Part shown: one piece after another, positions 17,068-26,870 of the stretch
Layout of the letters: every line of letters begins with the position of its first letter
Numbering within the stretch: position 1 is the stretch's first letter
Source: Actinopolymorpha rutila
GTDB taxonomy: Bacteria > Actinomycetota > Actinomycetes > Propionibacteriales > Actinopolymorphaceae
Length of the DNA: 64,000 nucleotides
Direction: 5' to 3'
Assembly (NCBI RefSeq): GCF_013407855.1
Contig: NZ_JACBZH010000001.1
Coordinates: forward strand, 2,914,001-2,978,000
Notes under the pieces: model-generated
Databases searched by the model: none
Told to the model about the DNA's origin: nothing
What the model saw: only the letters and a program-made list of their open reading frames with translations
Made by a program: the position numbers and the translations under genes

Positions 17068-17151
17068 TGTCCGAGGGGGGACTCGAACCCCCAAGCCCTT
17101 GCGGGCACTAGCACCTCAAGCTAGCGCGTCTACCTATTCCGCCACCCGGAC
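17068..17151 (-). tRNA. tRNA-Leu (anticodon GAG)
   Basis: The reverse strand folds as a type II tRNA. The acceptor arms GTCCGGG/CTCGGAC pair with one G-T wobble. The anticodon stem is CTAGC/GCTAG with loop TTGAGGT (anticodon GAG). There is a long variable arm around CCCGCAAGGG and a T-arm GGGGGTTCGAGTCCCCC. The discriminator is A and no CCA is encoded. Its 3' end faces the RiPP locus. Confidence 0.96.
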
Positions 17152-17264
17152 GCGGCACAGGTCTACCACCCCTGCGCGCGGCGCTCACTGTAGCAAACCG
17201 CCCGGGTCGGTCGCGCCTCAGCACCCAGGCTGCAAAATCGGGCGAATACCGGCAGGATGAGGGA

Positions 17265-18629
17265 ATGAGCGACGACGCCCAGCAGCCGACGTCCGCACCC
17301 GGTGCAGCCGACCGCCGGTCGGCCCCCGACGCCGACGTGGTGGAGATCTGTCGTGACCTGATCAGGATCGACACGTCCAACTACGGCGATGATCACGACG
17401 GGCCGGGGGAGCGGGACGCGGCCGAGTTCGTCGCCGGGCTGCTGTCCGAGGCCGGGCTGGAGCCCCAGGTGTTCGAGCCCGAGCCCCGCCGCACCTCGGT
17501 GGTGGCCCGCTGGGAGGGCACCGACCCCGACGCCGAGCCGCTGTTGGTGCACGGTCACCTCGACGTCGTGCCCGCGATGGCCGCCGACTGGAGCGTCGAC
17601 CCGTTCGCCGGCGAGATCAAGGACGGCTGCCTGTGGGGGCGCGGCGCGGTCGACATGAAGGACTTCGACGCGATGGTGCTGTCGGTGCTCCGGGCCCGGG
17701 CACGCGACGGCCGGCCGCCCCGCCGTCCGGTCGTGCTGGCGTTCACCGCCGACGAGGAGGCCGGCAGCCGCAAGGGCGCCCACTGGCTGGTCGAGAAGCA
17801 CCCCGACCTGCTGGAAGGGTGCACCGAGGCCATCGGCGAGGTCGGCGGGTTCTCCCTGACCGTACGCGACGACCTGCGCCTCTACCCCGTGCAGACCGCG
17901 GAGAAGGGCATGGCCTGGCTGCGGCTGCGGGCCAGGGGCAGGGCCGGGCACGGGTCGGTGCGCAACGACGACAACTCCGTGACCGAACTCGCCGCCGCGG
18001 TCGCCCGGATCGGCGCCCACAAGTGGCCGGTCCGGCTCACCCCGAGCGTCCGGGCGTTCCTGGCCGAGGTGTCCGAGGCGCTCGGGGTCGACCTGAACGC
18101 CGACGACCCGAGCGCCGTCGAAGCGACCCTGACCCGCCTGGGCACGGTGTCCCGGGCGATCGGTGCCACCCTGAGCAACACCGCCAACCCCACGATGCTG
18201 GACGCCGGCTACAAGGCGAACGTCATCCCGGGTGAGGCCACCGCGACGATCGACGGGCGGTTCGTGCCGGGCGGTGAGGACGAGTTCCTGGCCACCATCG
18301 ACGAGCTGATCGGCGACAAGGTGACCCGGGAGATTCTCAACTACGACGTCGCGACGGAGACGGAGTTCGCCGGGCAGCTGGTCGAGGCGATGAAGTCGTC
18401 GCTCGTGGCCGAGGACCCGCAGGGCCGCGCCGTTCCGTACCTCATGTTCGGCGGCACCGACGGCAAGGCCTGGACCCGGCTCGGCATCCGGTGCTTCGGG
18501 TTCGCGCCGCTGAAGCTGCCGCCGGACCTGGACTTCGTGGGGATGTTCCACGGGATCGACGAACGCGTGCCGACCGACGCGCTGGAGTTCGGCGCCCGGG
18601 TGGTGGACCGTTTCCTCGACCAGGCCTGA
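17265..18629 (+). CDS. M20 family peptidase (dinuclear zinc)
   Basis: A 454-residue metallopeptidase of the ArgE/DapE/ACY1 type, cytoplasmic, hydrolysing small acylated amino acids or dipeptides. Metal and catalytic motifs are clear: HGHLDVVPA (metal His and catalytic Asp), GRGAVDMK (bridging Asp) and DEEAGS (catalytic Glu and metal Glu). A dimerisation (lid) domain begins near EKGMAWLRLRARG and ends near PGEATATIDGR. A CAGGAT hexamer ends 6 nt before the ATG, so the mRNA may be nearly leaderless. First chromosomal gene right of the tRNA. Confidence 0.92.
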   Translation: MSDDAQQPTSAPGAADRRSAPDADVVEICRDLIRIDTSNYGDDHDGPGERDAAEFVAGLLSEAGLEPQVFEPEPRRTSVVARWEGTDPDAEPLLVHGHLDVVPAMAADWSVDPFAGEIKDGCLWGRGAVDMKDFDAMVLSVLRARARDGRPPRRPVVLAFTADEEAGSRKGAHWLVEKHPDLLEGCTEAIGEVGGFSLTVRDDLRLYPVQTAEKGMAWLRLRARGRAGHGSVRNDDNSVTELAAAVARIGAHKWPVRLTPSVRAFLAEVSEALGVDLNADDPSAVEATLTRLGTVSRAIGATLSNTANPTMLDAGYKANVIPGEATATIDGRFVPGGEDEFLATIDELIGDKVTREILNYDVATETEFAGQLVEAMKSSLVAEDPQGRAVPYLMFGGTDGKAWTRLGIRCFGFAPLKLPPDLDFVGMFHGIDERVPTDALEFGARVVDRFLDQA

Positions 18630-18667
18630 CCCGGCCTGACCGGCGCCCGGGGCTGCCGGGTCAGGCC
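18623..18667. terminator. bidirectional hairpin over two convergent stop codons
   Basis: The perfect 13-bp inverted repeat ggcctgacccggc (18623-18635) / gccgggtcaggcc (18655-18667) has a 19-nt loop. It covers the stop of the M20 peptidase and of the convergent DUF5703 gene, so one hairpin may serve both transcripts. There is no T-tract, as is usual in actinobacteria. Confidence 0.65.
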
Positions 18668-18870
18668 GTGAGCGCGCCGGGCAGCGGCCCGGTCTTGGTG
18701 ACGCGGATGATCTTGCGCCGCAGGGTGACGGTGCGCCGGCCGTCGGGGTAGACCCGGACCCGGGCGAGTTCCCAGCCGCCGTACTCCGCTCGCTCCACAA
18801 GAAACTGCCGCACCACTCTGCGGGACAGAGAGCGCGGCAGCTGCAGCTGATGCGTTTCGTACTCCGCCAT
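18661..18870 (-). CDS. DUF5703 family small protein
   Basis: A 69-residue basic protein, MAEYETHQLQLPRSLSRRVV..., matching the actinobacterial DUF5703 family by length and the conserved AEYGGWEL-R-V-YPDG-R pattern. The function is unknown; a small beta-rich regulatory or structural role is plausible but unproven. It is convergent with the peptidase gene and just downstream of the aldo/keto reductase on the same strand. Confidence 0.82.
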   Translation of the reverse strand: MAEYETHQLQLPRSLSRRVVRQFLVERAEYGGWELARVRVYPDGRRTVTLRRKIIRVTKTGPLPGALTA

Positions 18871-18959
18871 CGGACCATCGTTGCACGCGGCGGCAGGGGT
18901 GTGGCACACGACGGGCCGAACATCCCGGTTTCGGCGGCCGGCGGCGTTTTCAGGGTCGT

Positions 18960-19931
18960 TCAGCGGCGTTCGGGGTAGCCGAGTGGCAGGGCGGACACGT
19001 CGTCCAGCGCGGCGCTGATCTCCGGCGGCAGCTCGATGTCGTCCACCGTCAGCGAGCCGCGCAGCTGCGCGGCCGTGCGCGCCCCGACCACGGGCGCCGT
19101 GACGCCCGGCCGGTCGCGTACCCAGGCCAAGGCGACCTCCAGCGGCGACAGGCCGAGTCCGTCGGCGGCGCGGCAGACCGCGTCCACGATGCGGTAGCTG
19201 CGCTTGTCGAGGTAGACCCCGACGAACCGCTCGAAGTGCGGCGACGCGGCCCGGGAGTCCGCGGGGGTGCCGGCGCGGTACTTGCCGGTGAGGACGCCGC
19301 GGCCGAGCGGGGACCACGGGAGTACGCCGAGCCCGAGCGCCTCCGCGGCCGGCAGCACCTCGCGTTCGATTCCGCGTTGCAGCAGGGAGTACTCCACCTG
19401 GGTCGAGGCCAGGCCGGCCCGCCCCGGCCAGGCCTGCTGGTACGTCGCGGCGTGCGCGGTCTGCCAGCCGGTGTAGTTGGAGATGCCGACGTACCTCGCC
19501 CGGCCGCTGCTGACCGCGAAGTCCAGCGCGGACAGGGTTTCCTCCAGCGGTACGGCCGGGCTCCAGGTGTGCAGCTGCCACAGGTCGACGGTGTCCACGC
19601 CGAGCCGCCGCAGCGATCCGTCGAGCTCGGCCAGCAGCGTCCGGCGGGAGACGTCGACCACCCGGTGGCCGCCGCGCCGGGAGACCCCGCCCTTGGTGGC
19701 CAGTACCAGGTTCTCGCGGGGGACGACCTCGCCGAGGAGGCGGCCGAGGACGCGTTCACTGTCGCCGTCGGCGTACCCCGCCGCGGTGTCGACCATAGTG
19801 CCGCCCGCGTCGACGAACGCGGTGAGCTGCTCGCGCGCCTCGTGCTCGTCGGTGTCGCGGCCCCACGTCATGGTGCCCAGCGCCAGCCGGGAGACCCGCA
19901 GGCCGGTCCGGCCGAGGTGGCGCTGCTGCAT
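18960..19931 (-). CDS. aldo/keto reductase
   Basis: A 323-residue NADPH-dependent reductase of the aldo/keto reductase superfamily, a (beta/alpha)8 barrel. The catalytic tetrad is visible: Asp and Tyr in DTAAGYADG, Lys in LATKGG and His in QLHTWSP. The C-terminal cofactor-binding segment is APVVGARTAAQL. The start is the ATG at MQQRHLGRTG, preceded by gggggat. Substrate unknown; such genes are common general carbonyl reductases. Confidence 0.92.
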   Translation of the reverse strand: MQQRHLGRTGLRVSRLALGTMTWGRDTDEHEAREQLTAFVDAGGTMVDTAAGYADGDSERVLGRLLGEVVPRENLVLATKGGVSRRGGHRVVDVSRRTLLAELDGSLRRLGVDTVDLWQLHTWSPAVPLEETLSALDFAVSSGRARYVGISNYTGWQTAHAATYQQAWPGRAGLASTQVEYSLLQRGIEREVLPAAEALGLGVLPWSPLGRGVLTGKYRAGTPADSRAASPHFERFVGVYLDKRSYRIVDAVCRAADGLGLSPLEVALAWVRDRPGVTAPVVGARTAAQLRGSLTVDDIELPPEISAALDDVSALPLGYPERR

Positions 19932-20148
19932 CGACGATCCCCCATCCTGTGCCGCCCCGGCCGCGAGGCGCCGAACTGTCACAGACCCTAGGGCATGCCG
20001 GGCCGACACGGACGTGCCTGCCGTCCCGTACCCCGGAATCGGCCAGTAAGCTCGCCGCGGCCGTCGGTCCGCGACGGTGAGACAGTGACGAACGGTACGG
20101 ACCCCGCGGGCGGCGGACCGGCAGCGAACGTACGAAGGGTGACAGCGC

Positions 20149-21249
20149 GTGCGACTGGGACTCACCCTGAGCGCCTGGGACACCGGCGACCTCGCCGACA
20201 CGATCCGGCTGGCGGTCGAGGCGGACCGGCTCGGCTACTCCGTGTGCTGGGCGCCCGAGGCGTACGGCACGGACGCCGCCACCCTCCTCGCCACCGTCGC
20301 GGCCCGCACCGAGCGGATCGGCATCGGCTCCGGAGTCTTCCAGATCCCGGCCCGGGCGCCCGCGATGACCGCGATGACCGCCGCCACCCTCGACGCGCTG
20401 TCCGGCGGGCGGTTCCGGCTCGGGCTGGGCGTGTCCGGTCCGCAGGTGTCGGAGGGGTGGTACGGCGTACGTTTCGACCACCCGCTGGCCCGCACCCGCG
20501 ACTACGTCCAGGTGGTTCGGCAGGTGCTGCGCCGGCAGCGGCTGGAGTACGCCGGCAGGCACCTCACGCTCCCGCTGCCGGACGGTCCGGGCAAGCCGCT
20601 GCGGCTGTCCGTACGCCCACTGCGCGCCGACGTCCCCGTCTACCTCGCCGCCGTCGGCCCGCGCAACCTCGAGCTCGCCGGTGAGATCGCCGACGGCTGG
20701 CTGGGCGTCTTCGTGGCGCCGGAGTTCGTGCCGGACTCCCTCGCCCACCTGCGCGCGGGCCGCGCCCGCGCCGAGAGCTCGCACAGCCCCGACGGTTCCG
20801 ACGGCACCGACAGCACCGACAGCACCGACAGCCTGGCCGGTTTCGACGTGGTGGCCTGCGCCCCGGTCGTGACCGGCAGCGACGTCGAGGCCTGCGCGCT
20901 GCCGGTCCGGGGATACGCCGCGCTGTACCTCGGCGGGATGGGCAGCCGTACGCAGAACTTCTACAACGCGCTGGCCGCCCGGATGGGATACGCCGAGCAG
21001 GCCGCGCGGGTACAGGACCTGTACCTCGCCCGGCAGCACCGGGATGCTGCCGCGGCCGTGCCCTTCGAGTTCGTCGACAGCACCTCGCTGCTGGGCCCGG
21101 CCGACCGGATCGCCGGGCGGCTGCGTGCCTACGCCGACGCCGGCGTCACCACCGTGGCCGTCTCGCCGTTCGGCGACACGGTCGAGGACCGGATCGCGAC
21201 ACTGCACACGACGGCGGAGGCGTTCGCCGCCGCCGGAGTAGGGGAGTAG
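20149..21249 (+). CDS. LLM-class F420-dependent oxidoreductase
   Basis: A 366-residue bacterial-luciferase-like (LLM) TIM-barrel oxidoreductase, probably F420-dependent, as usual in actinobacteria. It starts MRLGLTLSAW with the expected first strand. It contains RIGIGSGVFQIPARAPAMTAM and the SGGRFRLGLGVSGPQVSEGWYG cofactor stretch. A low-complexity insertion DGTDSTDSTDS at about residues 221-231 comes from a tandem gacagcacc repeat. The GTG start has gaagg upstream. It is followed 6 bp later by uppP, so the two may be co-transcribed. Substrate unknown. Confidence 0.88.
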   Translation: MRLGLTLSAWDTGDLADTIRLAVEADRLGYSVCWAPEAYGTDAATLLATVAARTERIGIGSGVFQIPARAPAMTAMTAATLDALSGGRFRLGLGVSGPQVSEGWYGVRFDHPLARTRDYVQVVRQVLRRQRLEYAGRHLTLPLPDGPGKPLRLSVRPLRADVPVYLAAVGPRNLELAGEIADGWLGVFVAPEFVPDSLAHLRAGRARAESSHSPDGSDGTDSTDSTDSLAGFDVVACAPVVTGSDVEACALPVRGYAALYLGGMGSRTQNFYNALAARMGYAEQAARVQDLYLARQHRDAAAAVPFEFVDSTSLLGPADRIAGRLRAYADAGVTTVAVSPFGDTVEDRIATLHTTAEAFAAAGVGE

Positions 21250-21255
21250 ATAGGC

Positions 21256-22095
<840 letters not shown>

Positions 22096-22122
22096 CCGGC
22101 TGACCGGGCGTACGGCTGACAG

Positions 22123-23097
22123 CTACAGCCAGCCGGCCCGCCGCAACCGGAGGTACAGCAGTACGCAGATCACGGCCATCAGCCCCAGCACGGCGTAGTA
22201 GCCCCACCACCAGCCGAGCTCCGGCATGTGCCGGAAGTTCATGCCGTAGATCCCGGCCAGCAGCGTGGGGACGGCCGCGATGGCGACCCACGCGGAGATC
22301 CGCCTCGCGTCGTCGTTCTGCTGGACGCCGACCCGCGCGAGGTGGGCGCTCAGCACCGAGCTGAGCAGGTCGTCGAGCGACTCCACCTGGTCCGACAGAC
22401 GCAGCACGTGGTCGGCGACGTCCCGGAAGAACGCCGTCTCCTCCTCGCCGACGCCGGCGATCCGGCCGCGTACGAGCGGGTCGAGCTCGGCGCCGAGCGG
22501 GCGGACCGCGCGGCGGAACCCGATCACGTGTGACTTCAACCGATAGATGGACTCGGCGTCACTGGTGCGCTCGTTGGAGAACACCGACTGCTCCACGTCG
22601 TCCACCGCGTCCTCAAGCATGTCGGCCACGTCGGCGTAGCCGTCGACCACGTGGTCGCAGATCGCGTAGAGCACCGCGGCCGGCCCGTGGCCGAGCAGTC
22701 CGGCCCGCTCCTCGAGGTCGTGCCGGGCATGCTGGAGGTCGATGTTCGGCCCGTGACGGACGGTCACCACGAACCGGGGGCCGACGAAGATGTTCAGCTC
22801 GCCCACCCGCAACGGCGCCCGCCGGTCGGGGCAGGTGAGCGTCTTCAGCACCACGAAGGTGACCTCGCCGTATGCCTCCAGCTTCGGCCGCTGGTGCGCC
22901 TTGAAGGCGTCCTCCACGGCGAGCGGGTGCAGCCCGAACGCGTCGGCGGCCGCCTTGAGTTCGTCCTGGCCGGGCTCGTGCAGTCCGAGCCAGCAGAAGG
23001 TGTCGTCCCGCGACCGCAGGGCGGCGACGGCGCCGTCGATGTCGGACGGGCTGTCCACCCGACGGCCGTCCCGGTAGATACCGCAGTCCACGATCAT
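22123..23097 (-). CDS. corA: CorA-type magnesium/cobalt transporter
   Basis: A 324-residue CorA channel. A large N-terminal cytoplasmic domain with the usual acidic helical stalk is followed by two C-terminal TM helices. The selectivity signature YGMNF lies between TM1 (WVAIAAVPTLLAGI) and TM2 (YYAVLGLMAVICVLLYL). Function: Mg2+ (and Co2+/Ni2+) uptake. Convergent with uppP. Confidence 0.93.
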   Translation of the reverse strand: MIVDCGIYRDGRRVDSPSDIDGAVAALRSRDDTFCWLGLHEPGQDELKAAADAFGLHPLAVEDAFKAHQRPKLEAYGEVTFVVLKTLTCPDRRAPLRVGELNIFVGPRFVVTVRHGPNIDLQHARHDLEERAGLLGHGPAAVLYAICDHVVDGYADVADMLEDAVDDVEQSVFSNERTSDAESIYRLKSHVIGFRRAVRPLGAELDPLVRGRIAGVGEEETAFFRDVADHVLRLSDQVESLDDLLSSVLSAHLARVGVQQNDDARRISAWVAIAAVPTLLAGIYGMNFRHMPELGWWWGYYAVLGLMAVICVLLYLRLRRAGWL

Positions 23098-23174
23098 CGC
23101 GCCCTATTGTCCGCGCTACGCCTGGTAGCCGCCCGGCGCCACCACTATTGGCGCCGGCTCGTAGGCTCGACGCC

Positions 23175-23942
23175 ATGGCGACCCTCTTCCTGGTCCGGCA
23201 CGGACGCACCAAGGCCAACGCCGACGGCATCCTCGCGGGCTGGACCCCGGGGCTCGGCCTGGACGAGGTGGGCAGGGGGCAGGCCGAGAAGCTCGGCACC
23301 CGGATGACCGGCATCCCCGTCACCGGCGTCGTCACCAGCCCACTCGACCGCTGCCAGGAGACGGCAGGAGTGGTGAGCGCCGCCGACGGCCGGCCCACAC
23401 CGGTGGTCGATGCCCGGCTCGGCGAGGTGCGGTACGGCGACTGGGAGGGCAAGGAGCTCAAGAAGCTGGCCAAGGAGCCGTTGTGGAAGGTCGTCCAGCA
23501 GCATCCGAGCGGGGTGCGGTTTCCCGGTGACGGCGGGGAGTCGCTGCGGGCGATGGCCGACCGGGCGGTGGGCGCGATCCGGGAGTGGGACGCCCGGATC
23601 GAGACCGAGCACGGCCCGGACGCGATCTGGGTGGCGGTCAGCCACGGCGACGTCATCAAGGCGATCCTGGCGGACGCGCTGAGCCTGCACCTGGACCAGT
23701 TCCAGCGGATCGTGGTCGACCCGTGCTCGGTGTCGGTGATCCGCTACACCCCGCTGCGCTCGTTCGTGGTGCGGTCCAACGACTCAGGTGGCGACCTGGC
23801 CGCGCTCGTCCCGCCCGTCCGCAAGCGCCGGCGCACCCGGCGCGGAACCGCCGACAGCGACGCCGCGGTCGGCGGTGGCGCGGGCTCCGGGACCTCGACC
23901 GGGTCGCGCTCCGCGTCCTCCGCCGACTCTGCTGCCGACTGA
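23175..23942 (+). CDS. histidine phosphatase family protein (MSMEG_4193-type)
   Basis: A 255-residue phosphoglycerate-mutase-like phosphatase. The phosphohistidine motif is LVRHGRTKAN at residues 5-14; the second catalytic His lies in VAVSHGDVIK, with ERCQE-like and RYGDWEG elements between. The last 50 residues are basic and Ser/Ala-rich. It belongs to the MSMEG_4193 group that precedes DUF3090 and SCO1664 in many actinobacteria, as here. TAGGCT lies at 23162-23167, 7 nt before the ATG, with no ribosome-binding site, so the transcript is probably leaderless. Substrate unknown. Confidence 0.9.
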   Translation: MATLFLVRHGRTKANADGILAGWTPGLGLDEVGRGQAEKLGTRMTGIPVTGVVTSPLDRCQETAGVVSAADGRPTPVVDARLGEVRYGDWEGKELKKLAKEPLWKVVQQHPSGVRFPGDGGESLRAMADRAVGAIREWDARIETEHGPDAIWVAVSHGDVIKAILADALSLHLDQFQRIVVDPCSVSVIRYTPLRSFVVRSNDSGGDLAALVPPVRKRRRTRRGTADSDAAVGGGAGSGTSTGSRSASSADSAAD

Positions 23943-24005
23943 GGCCGTGCCGGGACGACCCGGCCGTCCAACGCGTCGTCCGCCTGACCGCGTAGGGTCT
24001 GAGGA

Positions 24006-24578
24006 ATGGCCCGTGTCGTTCACCACCACGAAGCTCCGGAACGCTTCGTCGCTGGCACGGTCGGACAACCCGGCCAGCGCAGCTTCTTCCTGCAGGCCCG
24101 CTCGTCGGACCTGCTCACCACCGTCTCGTTGGAGAAGGAACAGGTCTCCGTCCTCGCCGAGCGTGTCGACGCGATGCTCGACGAGGTGCTTCGCCTGTCC
24201 GGCGGAGACGCCGTGATTCCGGCGATCGCGCCGACGGAGCTCTCCGACGACGAACCCCTCGACCAGCCCATCGTGGAGGAGTTCCGGGTCGGCACCCTGC
24301 GCCTCGCGTGGGACACCGAGCAGGAACGCGTGGTGATCGAGGCGTACGAAGTCACCGACGAGGAGGCCGACCCGCCGCCACCGGTGGACGAGGAGCCCGA
24401 GGCCGAGGGACCGGAGACGCTGGTCGTCCGGATCACCGGCGCCCAGGCCCGGGCGTTCGTCGCGCGGGCCATGGCCGTGGTGTCCCAGGGGCGCCCGCCG
24501 TGCCCGTTCTGCGGCAACCCACTCGACCCGGACGGGCACCTGTGCCCGCGGCTCAACGGCTACCGGCGTTCGGCCTGA
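24006..24578 (+). CDS. DUF3090 domain-containing protein
   Basis: A 190-residue conserved actinobacterial protein, function unknown. The N-terminus (PERFVAGTVGQPGQRSFFLQA) is the family signature. The C-terminus carries a small zinc-ribbon-like cluster, CPFCGNPLDPDGHLCPR. It sits between the histidine phosphatase and SCO1664-type genes, a conserved trio upstream of mshC. TAGGGT at 23993-23998 ends 7 nt before the ATG, suggesting a leaderless start. Confidence 0.9.
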   Translation: MARVVHHHEAPERFVAGTVGQPGQRSFFLQARSSDLLTTVSLEKEQVSVLAERVDAMLDEVLRLSGGDAVIPAIAPTELSDDEPLDQPIVEEFRVGTLRLAWDTEQERVVIEAYEVTDEEADPPPPVDEEPEAEGPETLVVRITGAQARAFVARAMAVVSQGRPPCPFCGNPLDPDGHLCPRLNGYRRSA

Positions 24579-24581
24579 CCG

Positions 24582-25463
24582 GTGGCGCCGACGCGGGGAA
24601 CGGGCGACGTGAACACTCCGGGCGAGGTGACCCCGGGCGACGTGGCTCCGGATGACGCCGCGCCGGACACCCCGGAGGATTCCGTCGACGTGCTCGAGCT
24701 GCTGCGCGAGGGCCGGCTGAACGTCGAGGGCCGGCTGGTGCAGGCGTCGAACGCGACGTTCTACTGCTCGATAGAGCTCGACGGGGTCACCGCGGCCGGC
24801 GTCTACAAGCCGGTACGCGGTGAGCGCCCGCTGTGGGACTTCCCACACGGCAGCCTGGCCAGGCGGGAGGCGGCGACCTACCTGCTCTCGGTCGCGTCGG
24901 GCTGGGACCTCGTGCCGCCGACGATCCTGCGGGACGGGCCGTTCGGCGAGGGCATGGTCCAGCTGTGGATCGACCACGACCCCGAGGACGGGCTGATCGA
25001 CGTCGTCCCCCGTCGGCAGGTGCCGCCCGGATGGCTGACCGTGCTCGACGCGTTCGACGCCGACGGCGACGAGGTCAGCCTCGTGCACGCCGACGACGAG
25101 CGGCTTCGCAGGCTCGCGGTCTTCGACACGGTGGTCAACAACGCCGACCGCAAGGGTGGCCACATCCTCGTCGGGGAGGACGACCGGGTGCGCGGCGTCG
25201 ACCACGGGTTGTGCTTCCACGAGGACGACAAGCTGCGCACCGTGCTGTGGGGGTGGGCCGGCGACCCGCTGCCCGACGACTACCTCGCGGTGCTCGAACG
25301 CCTCGACAGCGACCTGGACGCCCGCGTCGGCGAGGCGCTGGCGATGCTGCTGGAGCCGGCCGAGATCGTCGCGCTGCGCTTCCGGCTGACCGGGCTGCTG
25401 GCCAGCCGGACGTTCCGCGAGCCCGGTGAGGGCTGGCCGTCGGTGCCCTGGCCGGTGTTCTAG
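24582..25463 (+). CDS. SCO1664 family (PI3/4-kinase-like) protein
   Basis: A 293-residue protein of the SCO1664 group, which has a remote phosphatidylinositol-3/4-kinase-like fold. Recognisable parts are VYKPVRGERPLWDFP (nucleotide-loop Lys), FDTVVNNADRKGGHIL (catalytic-loop-like N-N-D) and VDHGLCFHEDDKLRTVLWGW (metal-motif-like). Activity is unproven. It follows DUF3090 by 3 bp and is probably co-translated. The start is uncertain: GTG 24582 (used) or GTG 24609, nine codons later. Confidence 0.85.
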   Translation: MAPTRGTGDVNTPGEVTPGDVAPDDAAPDTPEDSVDVLELLREGRLNVEGRLVQASNATFYCSIELDGVTAAGVYKPVRGERPLWDFPHGSLARREAATYLLSVASGWDLVPPTILRDGPFGEGMVQLWIDHDPEDGLIDVVPRRQVPPGWLTVLDAFDADGDEVSLVHADDERLRRLAVFDTVVNNADRKGGHILVGEDDRVRGVDHGLCFHEDDKLRTVLWGWAGDPLPDDYLAVLERLDSDLDARVGEALAMLLEPAEIVALRFRLTGLLASRTFREPGEGWPSVPWPVF

Positions 25464-25499
25464 AGCCCAGGGCGACCGACGTACGGTCCCGGTGGATGC

Positions 25500-26477
25500 T
25501 CAGTTTCCCGGGGCCGGGCCGGCGCCCCGCGGGGGCGGCAACGGGATGGCCGCCAGGGTCGGGACGAGCGCCTCCTCCTCGTAGTTGAGGTGGCCGAGCA
25601 GCACCGTGGTGAGGCGGTCCAGCTCCGCCCGGAACCGCTCCGGGTCGCCGACGGTGATGTCGGCCAGCAGGTCCGCGAGTTCGGCCCGGATGGCGGCGAC
25701 GTTCTCGTGCTCGGCGCGCAGCCGGGCCAGCGCGGGCCGCAGGTCCGGGTGCTCGCGTTCCAGTGCCGGGAACGCCGCGGCATCCTCGGTCACGTGGTGG
25801 CCGTGCATCGACTCGCAGAACGCCAGACAGTGCCGGCGAAGCTGCAGGCTGATCCCCGGTGCCGGCGGGCCGCCCGGTCCGTGCGACGCAGCGTGCGCGG
25901 TGCGCGCGGCGAAGTACGTCTCCGCCTGTGCGCGTACCTGCTCCAACTGCGCACGCAGCCAGCTGTGGATCTGCACCAGTTGGTCGGCCAGGGTCCGCAC
26001 CGCGGTCGTGGGCGTGCCGGTGCCGGTGCCGGAGATGGTGTACGAGGGCTCCAGCGCCACCACCGGCAGCACCCGGTCGGTGCCTCGCTGGTAGTCGGCG
26101 TAACCGGGAGCCGCGGCCACGGCCAGGTCGAAGAGGCGGTCGCGTTCGGCGCCTTCGGCCGGCACCGCGACGGCGGCGAGCACCTCGGTGCCGATCTCCA
26201 CTCGTACCAACGGGTTGGCGAGCAGGTTGTGGTACCACGCCGGGTGGCGGTGCGAACCACCGGCGGAACCGACGACGAGGAGCCGGTCCCCGTCGCGGAG
26301 GTAGCCGAGCGGAACGGTGTGTTCGGCGCCGGTGCGCGCACCGACGGTGGTGAGGAGGAGCAGCGAGGATCCTTCGAACGGGCCACCGACCACGCCGGCG
26401 TTGGCACGGAACTCCTCGATGACGGACTGCTGGAAGTCTGCGGGCATGCGGATCTGCTTTCGTATGAGCTGAAGCAT
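25500..26477 (-). CDS. deazaflavin-dependent nitroreductase-like/hemerythrin fusion
   Basis: A 325-residue two-domain protein. Residues of about 12-140 match the DDN-type split-barrel family ([39 protein letters not shown]), which binds F420 or FMN. Residues of about 165-315 match a hemerythrin HHE four-helix bundle with iron-ligand-type residues in [26 protein letters not shown] and [12 protein letters not shown]. The combination suggests an oxygen- or redox-sensing role, or an oxidoreductase. The start is uncertain: ATG 26477 or 26447; neither has a strong ribosome-binding site. Confidence 0.82.
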   Translation of the reverse strand: MLQLIRKQIRMPADFQQSVIEEFRANAGVVGGPFEGSSLLLLTTVGARTGAEHTVPLGYLRDGDRLLVVGSAGGSHRHPAWYHNLLANPLVRVEIGTEVLAAVAVPAEGAERDRLFDLAVAAAPGYADYQRGTDRVLPVVALEPSYTISGTGTGTPTTAVRTLADQLVQIHSWLRAQLEQVRAQAETYFAARTAHAASHGPGGPPAPGISLQLRRHCLAFCESMHGHHVTEDAAAFPALEREHPDLRPALARLRAEHENVAAIRAELADLLADITVGDPERFRAELDRLTTVLLGHLNYEEEALVPTLAAIPLPPPRGAGPAPGN

Positions 26478-26870
26478 CGGGAAAGTGAGATCGCGCGCGG
26501 CCCCACGCAGATGGATACGAGAAGGTCACCCGTCGCGGATGGATCGGCCAGGGCAGGCCAGGGCGGCGCCGGACCAGACCAGGTCAGGGGCGCAAGCGTG
26601 CTCGGACGAGCGGGGGTGGGGACCCGATGCACCACCGGCGCGGGGACGACGCGCGGTGCGTGGGTCAGGCACTGCCTGTGGAGTGAGTACTCATGGCATC
26701 GTCCCCTTAGGCGTCGGGTGCCGTCGGCCGCCCGGGGGAACCACCCAGCCGGGGCCTTACGGCACGGCCACAGTGAACCCGCCGGGACCCTCCGCTGTCA
26801 ACGAGCTACACCGATGCAGCGGACCGGGCCCAGGGCCTGTGAGTTGTGCCGACCGCTAGGCTCGAACACC
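26478..26870. other. 393-bp gap upstream of mshC, possible structured RNA
   Basis: I see no convincing gene. TAGGCT at 26857-26862 is the likely -10 element for mshC. The segment of about 26725-26825 contains GGGGGAACCA, then GCCGGGGC, then AGTGAACCCG and CCGCTGTCAACGAGCTA. This loosely recalls the order of conserved blocks in ydaO (c-di-AMP) riboswitches, and more weakly cobalamin riboswitches. The match is partial and I do not call it. Confidence 0.3.
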
